This document shows, piece after piece, positions 1 through 6,468 of a DNA stretch of 9,097 nt (its first letter is position 1; every line of letters begins with the position of its first letter). The notes under the pieces are model-generated. The model saw only the letters and a list, made by a program, of their open reading frames with translations. It did not search any database and was not told where the DNA came from. The position numbers and the translations under genes were made by a program. Location: the NCBI GenBank assembly GCA_003645435.1, contig QNFD01000089.1, positions 1 through 9,097 of the forward strand, read 5' to 3'. The DNA is from Gammaproteobacteria bacterium. GTDB lineage: Bacteria > Pseudomonadota > Gammaproteobacteria > GCA-001735895.

Positions 1-586
1 CGCGTAAATCATCGAGTAGTTCCGTGAGCTTTTTAGACCCGCCCGGACCTATGCCTGCCATGGGTTCATCGAGCAATAGCAGACTTGGATTGCCGGCCAG
101 CGTCATCGCCACTTCGAGTTGGCGTTTTTCTCCATGGGCGAGGGTACCGGCCAAATAGTCGTGCTGATGGTCGAGGCCAAATTGCATTGCCAGATGCGCG
201 GCCTGTTGATTCAAACGGGTATTCTTGTTAACCGGCGCCCAGAATCGATAACTGTGTCCCTGGTGGGCCTGAACCGCGAGCGCCAGATTATCCAGCACGG
301 TCATTTCGTCGAACACCGAGGTAACCTGGAAAGAACGCGATACGCCGGCACGGGCCCTGTCATAAACCGGTACGTGGGTAATGTCACGCCCTTCAAATAT
401 AATACGGCCACTATCGGTCGACAGTTCACCCGATATTTGCGCCACCGCGGTCGATTTACCTGCTCCGTTGGGACCGATCAGCGCATGTATCTCACCCTTC
501 ATCAATTGCAGGTCGAGGTTATGGTTTGCGCGCAGACCCGCATAGCTTTTACACAGCTTATCCGTGTATAGCAGCACTTCAGACAT
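1..586 (-). CDS. livG: LivG-type ABC transporter ATP-binding protein (3' end outside the window)
   Basis: This is the cytoplasmic ATPase subunit of the Liv-type importer and powers transport through the two permeases encoded just upstream. I translated it directly from the minus strand. The 195 visible codons begin MSEVLLYTDKLCKSYAGL and contain Walker A GPNGAGKST (residues 38-46), the Q-loop in SRSFQ (83-87), the signature LAHGEKRQLEVA (from 149) and Walker B LLLLDEP (169-175). Family members are about 250 residues, so the H-loop and C-terminus lie beyond position 1. The ATG at 584-586 overlaps the stop of the LivM gene by 8 nt (ATGTCTGA), a sign of translational coupling. A LivF ATPase gene would be expected next, outside the window. 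The LivG-like rather than LivF-like assignment rests on the signature region and gene order. Substrate specificity cannot be read from this subunit. Confidence 0.93.
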   Translation of the reverse strand, partial: MSEVLLYTDKLCKSYAGLRANHNLDLQLMKGEIHALIGPNGAGKSTAVAQISGELSTDSGRIIFEGRDITHVPVYDRARAGVSRSFQVTSVFDEMTVLDNLALAVQAHQGHSYRFWAPVNKNTRLNQQAAHLAMQFGLDHQHDYLAGTLAHGEKRQLEVAMTLAGNPSLLLLDEPMAGIGPGGSKKLTELLDDLR

Positions 587-1568
587 TTTGATTTAGCTTT
601 CGGACGAAGCCGTAAATGCCATGCCGGGCAAATATGACAACGAAAATTAATACCGGCCCCAGCAAAACCTGCCAGTGCTCGGTGTAGGCGGAAAAAATTT
701 GCTCCAGCAATAAATAAACAATCGCACCAATGACTGCACCATAAATACTACCCATGCCACCGAGAATCACCATTACCAGTAGTTCACCTGACAGATGCCA
801 GGAGAATAGCCCGGGATCGACATACTCGGTTTTATTGGCCAGTAGCACACCCGCTACCGCGGCAGCCATCGCGGCGATGACGTAGGCGGTTAGCCGATAC
901 CAGTAGGTATTGAAGCCCAGGGTTTGCATACGCTTCTCGTTATACTTGCATCCCTGCAACACACGCCCAAAGCGCGACTGCACCAGGCGTCTCGCCAGTA
1001 CCACAAACAAAATCAGGAAACCCAGGGAGAGATAATAAAACGAGGTATCGTCGTTGGTATCCATGAATGGCAGGTGATTTCTTGCCGACATCAACAAACC
1101 ATCTTCACCGCCGTAATAATCAAGCGAAATAAACAGGTAATACAACATTTGTGCAAAAGCGAGCGTGATCATGATGAAGTGGATGCCATGTGTACGCAGG
1201 CTGATTAAGCCGGTTATCCCTGCTACCAGGGCGGCGACCAGCATCGACACGGGCAATATGAGTAACAACTGGCTACTGCCACCGTAACTGAAAGGAAAAT
1301 TGAACAAGGCGCTGCCATCGTTAAAATGAAAGCTCAAAACAGCCGCGGTATAAGCGCCCAGACCTACAAATGCGGCATGACCAAAGCTAACCATGGCGCC
1401 ATAGCCGACGATCAGGTCGAGGCTGATCGCCGCCATCGCAAAAATCAGTACTCGCGTCATGCTCGAAATTAAATAACTTTCATCAAAAGCCTCTGACACT
1501 GGCGGCAGTAATACCAATACCAGCAGGCTAGTAAGCAAAAACAGGGATTTGCGATTAAATAAGCTCAT
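579..1568 (-). CDS. livM: LivM-type branched-chain amino acid ABC transporter permease
   Basis: This 329-residue inner-membrane permease forms half of the transport channel with the LivH-type subunit. The sequence is mostly hydrophobic helices. Family landmarks are the GYGAMVSFGHAAF segment (55-67), a YYGGEDGL motif (151-158) where LivM proteins carry a TGG.DGL-type element, the cytoplasmic coupling loop around GRVLQGCKYNEKRMQTLGFN (201-220), GGMGSIYGAVIGA (270-282) and a C-terminal HGIYG (316-320). In the coupling loop, GCKYNE replaces the more usual A.REN.E, a mild divergence. Length fits the short LivM forms rather than the longer E. coli protein. The start is 15 nt after the LivH stop and has no strong Shine-Dalgarno sequence, so translation is probably coupled. 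The stop overlaps the ATPase start. The product family is secure; the transported substrate is not known. Confidence 0.93.
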   Translation of the reverse strand: MSLFNRKSLFLLTSLLVLVLLPPVSEAFDESYLISSMTRVLIFAMAAISLDLIVGYGAMVSFGHAAFVGLGAYTAAVLSFHFNDGSALFNFPFSYGGSSQLLLILPVSMLVAALVAGITGLISLRTHGIHFIMITLAFAQMLYYLFISLDYYGGEDGLLMSARNHLPFMDTNDDTSFYYLSLGFLILFVVLARRLVQSRFGRVLQGCKYNEKRMQTLGFNTYWYRLTAYVIAAMAAAVAGVLLANKTEYVDPGLFSWHLSGELLVMVILGGMGSIYGAVIGAIVYLLLEQIFSAYTEHWQVLLGPVLIFVVIFARHGIYGFVRKLNQNV

Positions 1569-1583
1569 ACGGATTAAGCGATG

Positions 1584-2492
1584 TCAGGCCGGAAACAGCC
1601 CACGCGGCTTAAAGGCCAGGATTCCGGCCATGAGTAGATATATACCCAGCGACGCCAACGAAGCCGCCACGCTGTTGGCGCTGCTGGTGGCAAATAACCA
1701 CTGTAACAACCCCGGCAGGAACGCTCGCCCCAGGGTATCGACCAGGCCTACCAGCAGAGCACCGAGTAAGGCGCCCTTGATCGAACCGATGCCGCCGATC
1801 ACTATCACCACGAATGTCAGGATTAATATGCTTTCACCCATGCCGGATTCGACTGCAAATAACGGCGCCGCCATGACTCCCGCAAAACCGGCAAGCAAAG
1901 CACCGAGCGCGAATACCAGGCTATAAAGCCAGCGTATATTCACTCCCAGGGCAGCAATCATGCTGCGATTACTGGCGCCAGCGCGAATGCGCATACCCAG
2001 ACGGGTATGACTGATCAACAGGTAAAGTCCAACCGCCACCAGCAAGCCTACGCCGATAATCACCAGCCGGTACAATGGATATGGTATATCGGGAATAATT
2101 TCAACGCTGCCGGTGAGAAAATCGGGCACCTGCATAAAAAGCGGCTGTCGCCCCCAGATCATGCGCGTGGCCTCGTTAAAAAACAGGATGAGGCCGAAGG
2201 TGGCTAATACCTGGTCGAGATGATCACGCGCATACAAATGACGCAAGACGATAATTTCTACCAGAAATCCACACAGGGCCGCTGCGACCAGGGCAACTAG
2301 CAGTGCCAGCATGAAACTGCCGCTGGCGAGCATCACCGTCGCGGCGACATAGGCTCCCACCATGTAGAAGGAGCCATGCGCCAGATTGATCAGGTTCATG
2401 ACCCCGAATACCAGGGTCAATCCCGCGGATAACAAAAACAGCATAAAGCCGAGCTGGAGGCCGTTTAAGACCTGCTCGAGAAATAACAGCAT
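1584..2492 (-). CDS. livH: LivH-type branched-chain amino acid ABC transporter permease
   Basis: This is the second inner-membrane permease of the importer, 302 residues, the usual LivH length. Characteristic stretches are GLTLVFGVMNLINLAHGSFY (24-43) and the following MVGAY, the coupling loop TRLGMRIRAGASNRSMIAALG (163-183) that docks onto the ATPases, VVIVIGGIGSIKGALLGA (228-245) and the terminal KPRGLF (295-300). Hydrophobic helices fill the remainder. The ATG at 2490-2492 lies 29 nt after the stop of the binding-protein gene. I see only a weak ribosome-binding site and no terminator hairpin in that gap, so the two genes are probably co-transcribed. It sits in the standard K-H-M-G order. 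Assignment to the HAAT (hydrophobic amino acid uptake) family is firm; the substrate could be branched-chain amino acids, other amino acids, amides or aromatic acids. Confidence 0.94.
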   Translation of the reverse strand: MLLFLEQVLNGLQLGFMLFLLSAGLTLVFGVMNLINLAHGSFYMVGAYVAATVMLASGSFMLALLVALVAAALCGFLVEIIVLRHLYARDHLDQVLATFGLILFFNEATRMIWGRQPLFMQVPDFLTGSVEIIPDIPYPLYRLVIIGVGLLVAVGLYLLISHTRLGMRIRAGASNRSMIAALGVNIRWLYSLVFALGALLAGFAGVMAAPLFAVESGMGESILILTFVVIVIGGIGSIKGALLGALLVGLVDTLGRAFLPGLLQWLFATSSANSVAASLASLGIYLLMAGILAFKPRGLFPA

Positions 2493-2521
2493 GCCCGGGT
2501 TACTTTGAAAGTATTTAAAAT

Positions 2522-3685
2522 CTACAAACTGCAGTCACCAGCATAAGCATCGACATGATTGCTGAAAACTTTCTCAACCGTAACGTTGTGTATACCGCTC
2601 GCATCCTTCACGACCTCACGCACGTAAATGTCCTGTATCGGATGATGGTTGCTACCGAAGCGAAAATTACCACGCACCGAATCAAAGTCCGCCTTCTCGA
2701 GAGCGGCTCGAAATGCATCCATATCGCCTGGATTACCATTGGTAGCTTTCAATGCGCTGGCTATCAAGTTGGCAGTATCATAGCCCTGGCTGGCATACAG
2801 GGTTGGCATGCGGCCATATTTGGTCTTGAAAGCTTCAACAAATTTCTTATTCGCCGCATTATCCAGATCGAAGTTCCATTGTGAGCCGTTGTGCACACCG
2901 ACCGCGGCATCGCCCACCGCCTTTAAAATGCGGGCATCAAACGAAAATGCCGGGCCAAATACCGGAATCGACTCGTTCAGGCCAGCCAGGGCATACTGCT
3001 TGAGAAAATTGATGCCCATTCCGCCGGGTAAAAAGAAAAATACCGCGTCGGGTTTAGCGGCACGTAAATTTGCGAGCTCGGCTGCGTAGTCAGACTGGCC
3101 CAGCTTGGTATAAACCTCTCCCACTATTTTTCCCTTGTAGTAACGCTTGAAGCCTGCCAGCGCATCTTTCCCCGCCGGGTAATTGGGTGCCAGAATATAG
3201 GCCGAGGCATAACCCGCGTCCTGTACATACTGCCCCATCACCTCGTGCAAATTATCGTTTTGCCAGGCCGCATTGAAATAATTCTTGTTGCAACCCTTAC
3301 CGGCCAATGCCGAAGGCCCAGCATTTGGACTGATGTAAAACACGTCATCTTCCACCACCCTGGGAACAACGGCCATGGCGACATTAGAAAACACGATACC
3401 AGTCATAATTTTGACCTTGTCACTCTTGATATATCGCTCAGATATCTGAAGCCCTTTGCCCGGCTTGCGGCCATCGTCTTCAACCAGCAACTCGATATCA
3501 ACGCCGCCGAGTTTACCGCCGCCCATTTCCATAGCGAGCAGGAATCCATCACGGATATCCTCGCCGAGGTAGCCTGCCTTGGTAGTCAGGGTGGTAATCA
3601 TGCCTATCTTTAATGCCGCCGATGCAGGCACTGCGATCAATATGGAAATCGCAACAAGACTGCTGCAAATGAGTTTGCTCTTCAT
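2522..3685 (-). CDS. Periplasmic substrate-binding protein of a Liv-type ABC importer
   Basis: This 387-residue soluble receptor captures the ligand in the periplasm and delivers it to the LivH/LivM channel. It starts with a classical signal peptide: K2 and K4, a hydrophobic core (about 9-19) and VPASA, with probable signal peptidase I cleavage after A23. There is no lipobox. The mature part has the type 1 periplasmic-binding fold pattern: LKIGMITTLT (25-34), GFLLAMEMGGGKLGG (47-61), ELLVEDD (65-71), the interdomain YISPNAGPSALAG (117-129) and QGYDTANLIASAL (300-312). C132 and C385 could form a disulfide. AGAGG-like evidence for the start is an AGAGG Shine-Dalgarno (3693-3697) 7 nt upstream. 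Sequence resemblance is to the Peripla_BP_6 group (LivK-like), whose ligands range from branched-chain amino acids to amides and aromatic acids, so I give no gene symbol. Confidence 0.92.
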   Translation of the reverse strand: MKSKLICSSLVAISILIAVPASAALKIGMITTLTTKAGYLGEDIRDGFLLAMEMGGGKLGGVDIELLVEDDGRKPGKGLQISERYIKSDKVKIMTGIVFSNVAMAVVPRVVEDDVFYISPNAGPSALAGKGCNKNYFNAAWQNDNLHEVMGQYVQDAGYASAYILAPNYPAGKDALAGFKRYYKGKIVGEVYTKLGQSDYAAELANLRAAKPDAVFFFLPGGMGINFLKQYALAGLNESIPVFGPAFSFDARILKAVGDAAVGVHNGSQWNFDLDNAANKKFVEAFKTKYGRMPTLYASQGYDTANLIASALKATNGNPGDMDAFRAALEKADFDSVRGNFRFGSNHHPIQDIYVREVVKDASGIHNVTVEKVFSNHVDAYAGDCSL

Positions 3686-3692
3686 GGGTTAG

Positions 3693-3697
3693 CCTCT
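3693..3697 (-). promoter_or_regulatory. Ribosome-binding site of the binding-protein gene
   Basis: AGAGG on the minus strand, 7 nt before the ATG at 3683-3685. It is the clearest Shine-Dalgarno sequence of the importer operon and supports the chosen start, which also gives a proper signal peptide. The downstream permease genes have much weaker sites, which fits strong expression of the receptor relative to the membrane subunits. Confidence 0.7.
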
Positions 3698-3730
3698 AAT
3701 GGTTAAACTGGTTATATTGTTATGCCCTGC

Positions 3731-3759
3731 ATTCTAGAATCAAAACCCCGACAAATCAA
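3731..3759 (-). promoter_or_regulatory. Predicted sigma70-type promoter of the importer operon
   Basis: On the minus strand there is a -35 TTGATT (3754-3759; 4 of 6 consensus bases) and a -10 TAGAAT (3731-3736; 5 of 6), separated by exactly 17 nt. Transcription would begin near 3724, leaving a leader of about 39 nt that carries the AGAGG ribosome-binding site. The -10 is embedded in a perfect 10-bp palindrome, ATTCTAGAAT (3731-3740), which could be an operator half or chance. The surrounding 261-bp divergent region is AT-rich, as expected for a control region. Prediction from sequence only. Confidence 0.6.
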
Positions 3760-3946
3760 AATCTCTCATTAATAAATCAAATTTAGTACCATAACTACCA
3801 CAGCTTTAAGTCTGCCTGGATCAGGGTGGCTGGATTTACGCTCCGCTATAAAATAGTTATTCTAAACGGGCTCTATATTTGTTACGTGGAAAAGACAGAT
3901 CGAAAAGAAATAATTTTAAACCTGGGCATTAACGGGATATATTAAG

Positions 3947-4717
3947 ATGAAGACAGTGGGTTTTATCGGCGTCGGCGACCTCGCCGAGTACACTATCAAG
4001 GGACTCAGAGCCGGGAATTATCAGGGTCGGATACTGTTAAGTCCACGAAATCAGCGACGATCGAAAATACTGGCCGAACTTTGCCAGTGCAAAGTTCTTC
4101 ATAGTAACCAGGCCGTCGCCGATGCCAGCGATCTTCTTATTCTGTCGACGCGTCCCGCTGCCAGCCTCGAAATTTTTTCCCAGTTGAAATTGAGATCCGA
4201 TCAACAACTTATCAGTGTAGTCGCCGGCATTAGTATCGATGCCCTGACCGCCGCCACCGCTACCGGTATATCAATTACCCGGGCAATGCCGGTTAGTAGC
4301 GCCGAGGTGGGCTCAAGTCCGACGATTATTTATCCTTCCAACGCCAGCGTACTGGAGTTGTTCAACTACTGTGGAAAATCGATCGCCGTGGAAACCGAAT
4401 CGGCATTTGAGCAGGGCAGCGTGCTCGCCTGCGTTTACACCTGGTACTTCGAGTTGTTTGAACAGTTAATCAAGGCGACAACATCCAGGGATTTCCCGTC
4501 GGAGCTAGCTACCGAACTGGTACTCGGCATGGCCAACGGTGCAGCCAGTCTCGCGCGGCAGGATAAATCCCGGACTCCCGGCGAGATTGCGGAGTATATA
4601 GCGACCGAGGGCACCTTTTCGAAACTGGGACTGGACCTGCTAAAGGACAGGCAGGCATTCGAACCCTGGACAGAAGCCTGCCAGCTTCTGCTCGATCGGC
4701 TTAACCAGGATGACTGA
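3947..4717 (+). CDS. Divergent pyrroline-5-carboxylate reductase-like NAD(P)-binding oxidoreductase
   Basis: This 256-residue protein has the two-domain plan of pyrroline-5-carboxylate reductase (ProC), which reduces a cyclic imine to proline with NAD(P)H. It begins with a Rossmann dinucleotide motif, GFIGVGDLA (5-13). It then has STRPA (67-71) where ProC has VKPQ, SVVAGIS (90-96) matching the ProC S.AAGI. strand, and RAMPVSSAEVGSSPTIIYP (112-130) in place of RAMPNTPA.VG.G.T. The C-terminal helical dimerisation part ends in TPGEIAEYIATEGTFSKLGL (210-229), where ProC has a conserved VTSPGGTT. The key imine-site residues of that loop are therefore altered. I read it as a paralogue with a changed substrate rather than housekeeping ProC. 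The start is supported by the motif beginning at residue 5; the Shine-Dalgarno is weak. It is divergent from the importer and precedes the HDAC-family gene by 224 nt. Confidence 0.78.
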   Translation: MKTVGFIGVGDLAEYTIKGLRAGNYQGRILLSPRNQRRSKILAELCQCKVLHSNQAVADASDLLILSTRPAASLEIFSQLKLRSDQQLISVVAGISIDALTAATATGISITRAMPVSSAEVGSSPTIIYPSNASVLELFNYCGKSIAVETESAFEQGSVLACVYTWYFELFEQLIKATTSRDFPSELATELVLGMANGAASLARQDKSRTPGEIAEYIATEGTFSKLGLDLLKDRQAFEPWTEACQLLLDRLNQDD

Positions 4718-4795
4718 AAACCAGGGAGCCTGTTCAATCCTCAACTAAACCAGCGATAGAGTTTCCAACCTGGCAGGCGTAACCGGTTTTATTTG

Positions 4796-4824
4796 CTTTA
4801 ATTACAAGTACCAGGGCTTATACT
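4796..4824 (+). promoter_or_regulatory. Possible promoter upstream of the HDAC-family gene
   Basis: A -10-like TATACT (4819-4824, 5 of 6 consensus bases) is preceded at 16-17 nt by a weak -35 (TTTAAT or CTTTAA). It lies about 118 nt before the HDAC-family start, in a 224-nt gap without a convincing terminator. The gene could equally be read through from the upstream reductase gene. Confidence 0.3.
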
Positions 4825-4941
4825 GAACGAAGAAAGAAAAGACAGCACTGAAATGCAAAAAATACGATCATGAATGGGTAATCGAGTGAGTTCAGAACAA
4901 CCGAGAACCCGTTATCCAGCACTTAACCCGGGGTTTCTGAG

Positions 4942-5895
4942 ATGACAGCTAAAACTACCTGTGTTTATCTGGGTCAACCGCTGGCCGACTATGGTTTCAA
5001 GGACGGCCATCCTTTCGGCCCGCAACGACACGATGTTTTCAAGGCGGAGCTAATCCGCCAGGGCCTGGACAAACCGCTCGACATACAGGAACCGGTTAAA
5101 GCGACCCCGGATTTAATTGAATTGTTTCACACCAGCGACTATATCGAAAAGGTGCGAGATTACTCTAAATTTGGTACCGGCTATCTCGATGGCGGCGACA
5201 CACCCTCATTTGTCGGTATGTACGAGGCCGCGAGCAGCGTCGCCGGCTCGGTTACCGATGCCATCGATCGTATTATGGCGAAACAATATCGCCGCGCATT
5301 TTCACCTATTGCAGGTTTACACCACGCACGTCGACACATCGCCGCAGGATTTTGTGTTTTTAACGATTGCGGCATCGCCATCGAATACCTTCGTCATCAG
5401 TATGGCATTAAGCGCGTGGCCTATATTGATATAGACGCGCACCATGGCGATGGTGTTTTTTACAGTTTCGAAGATGATCCCGATTTACTTTTTGCCGATA
5501 TACATCAGGATGGACGTACCTTATATCCGGGCACTGGTTCTGAACAGGAAACCGGCAAAGGTGATGCGATCGGCACTAAACTGAATATTCCAGTGCCGCC
5601 ATTTGCGGATGACGCGGTTTTTCAGTCGGTCTGGCCGCAGATAGAGGACTATCTAAAAAAATATGAGCCTGAATTTATCCTGCTGCAATGCGGTGCCGAT
5701 AGCATTGCAGGCGATCCGATCACCAACATGGCATTTAGTCCCGCTTCGCATGCGCATGCAGCCAGGCGTTTGTGCGAAATCGCCGATTTGTATTGCGACG
5801 GCAGAATGCTGGCGATGGGTGGTGGTGGTTACAATCACGACAATATAGCCCGCGCCTGGACCGCGGTTGTCGACGCCATGATCAAAGCGGGTTAG
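4942..5895 (+). CDS. Histone deacetylase-family zinc-dependent amidohydrolase
   Basis: This 317-residue enzyme belongs to the arginase/deacetylase superfamily, whose bacterial members (AcuC, acetylpolyamine amidohydrolases, HDAH) remove acyl groups from lysine side chains, polyamines or other amines. All catalytic landmarks are present: the paired histidines in GLHHARRH (H127, H128), AAGFCVFND (134-142), the DIDAHHGDG block (163-171) with zinc ligands D165 and H167, the third zinc ligand D253 in CGADS, and the catalytic tyrosine Y297 in GGGGYN (293-298). It is a single cytoplasmic domain without signal peptide or fusion, and of typical length for the short bacterial forms. An in-frame TAA at 4924-4926 rules out a longer start. 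The initiating ATG lies in an ATGA overlap with a short upstream frame. Its substrate is unknown; the neighbouring importer and imine-reductase-like gene suggest small-molecule deacylation rather than protein deacetylation, but this is inference. Confidence 0.93.
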   Translation: MTAKTTCVYLGQPLADYGFKDGHPFGPQRHDVFKAELIRQGLDKPLDIQEPVKATPDLIELFHTSDYIEKVRDYSKFGTGYLDGGDTPSFVGMYEAASSVAGSVTDAIDRIMAKQYRRAFSPIAGLHHARRHIAAGFCVFNDCGIAIEYLRHQYGIKRVAYIDIDAHHGDGVFYSFEDDPDLLFADIHQDGRTLYPGTGSEQETGKGDAIGTKLNIPVPPFADDAVFQSVWPQIEDYLKKYEPEFILLQCGADSIAGDPITNMAFSPASHAHAARRLCEIADLYCDGRMLAMGGGGYNHDNIARAWTAVVDAMIKAG

Positions 5896-6167
5896 CAGTT
5901 AGACCTAATGCCCTGCTCTACCCTCACCCCTGCCCTCGCGAAACGTCGCACCGCCCAGAGGGAGGTGTCGTAAAAAAGGCGACCGTAGGATGGGTGCAAC
6001 CCATCATCCTGGTTTTGTGACTGTTATTGTATGCCTGCGTGCCTTATTCTGATGGGTTGCACCCATCCTACGCAATGTGCACATTTTCAACCTGCCGGAA
6101 AACACAATCCAGGCTATTACGACACCCTCAGAAGGAGAGCGTGCAAGGGAATCTGGATTTAGGAAAT
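5896..6167. other. Convergent intergenic region with nested palindromes
   Basis: This gap lies between the stops of the HDAC-family gene (plus) and the DUF1840 gene (minus). I see no credible gene. From left to right it holds a degenerate CCCTC...GAGGG stem (about 5930-5962) of the type common in gammaproteobacterial intergenic repeats, a GGTGTCGTAA end (5964-5973), a perfect 23-bp inverted repeat (5984-6006 and 6050-6072), and the matching end TTACGACACCCTCA (6117-6130). The hairpin-forming DNA may help stop converging transcription, but no U-rich tract marks an intrinsic terminator. Confidence 0.6.
5984..6072. repeat. Perfect 23-bp inverted repeat of the GTAGGATGGGT type
   Basis: The arms 5984-6006 and 6050-6072 are exact reverse complements of 23 nt around a 43-nt loop. 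Each arm is itself a small hairpin: GATGGGT-GCA-ACCCATC, a 7-bp stem with a 3-nt loop. Repeats built on GTAGGATGGGT...ACCCATC are familiar to me as dispersed palindromic intergenic elements in many gammaproteobacteria. That recognition is from memory and was not searched. Perfect conservation of both arms suggests a recent insertion or selection for the structure. Confidence 0.8.
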
Positions 6168-6467
6168 TCATTCCCAGCGGACGATATTTTCGTCTGCCAC
6201 CGCCGACTGCAATAACTCGATCAATGGTACGGCGCGGGTATGCAGGCTTACCGCCGGCTCAGCTTCGTCGGCCTCACCGGCGGGTTCAACAACCTCCACC
6301 AGGGATTCAAGCCGATTTTGTAAATTGCTCAGGGCCTGCGGCACATCCTCGGCAATAATAGCACCTGGCACTTTGACCCCGTAATCCATCATTTCCAGCA
6401 TCTTCAGGCCAACCTCTCCAAACATCATGATGTTGGCGTAGGATTTTGTCTTAAAGGTAATCAACAT
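6168..6467 (-). CDS. DUF1840 family protein
   Basis: This 99-residue protein is recognisable as DUF1840, a small family of unknown function in beta- and gammaproteobacteria. The family opening MLITFKTKSYANIMMFGEVG (1-20) is followed by a helix ending in MLEMM. Next comes the VPGAI...DVPQAL element (33-46) with a helix LSNLQNRLESL, then an acidic, poorly conserved linker (about 58-70) and a final helix RAVPLIELLQSA (78-89) ending in VRWE. No signal peptide, membrane segment or metal-binding motif is visible, so it is probably a soluble cytoplasmic protein. It starts one nucleotide after the stop of the ATPase gene and has a very strong ribosome-binding site inside the end of that gene. The two are therefore co-transcribed and probably made together. 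The FGEVG start of the family supports the chosen ATG. Function unknown. Confidence 0.88.
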   Translation of the reverse strand: MLITFKTKSYANIMMFGEVGLKMLEMMDYGVKVPGAIIAEDVPQALSNLQNRLESLVEVVEPAGEADEAEPAVSLHTRAVPLIELLQSAVADENIVRWE

Positions 6468-6468
6468 T

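Noticed and set aside
119..571. Plus-strand 150-codon open frame
   Set aside because: It lies antisense to the LivG-type ATPase, whose Walker A, signature and Walker B motifs are unambiguous on the minus strand.
924..1208. Plus-strand open frame over the permease gene
   Set aside because: Antisense shadow of the LivM gene; the product has no family resemblance.
3847..3854. TATAAAAT as a -10 element for the reductase-like gene
   Set aside because: No acceptable -35 hexamer at 16-18 nt upstream and no extended -10 TG; AT-rich chance match cannot be excluded.
4770..4800. Possible terminator at AACCGGTT followed by T-rich DNA
   Set aside because: The symmetric part is only 8 bp with no loop and the T run is interrupted, so it does not form a convincing intrinsic terminator.
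6077..6358. Plus-strand 93-codon open frame after the intergenic hairpin
   Set aside because: It mostly runs antisense to the DUF1840 gene, starts inside repeat DNA, and its product is low-complexity and proline/arginine-rich without a recognisable domain.
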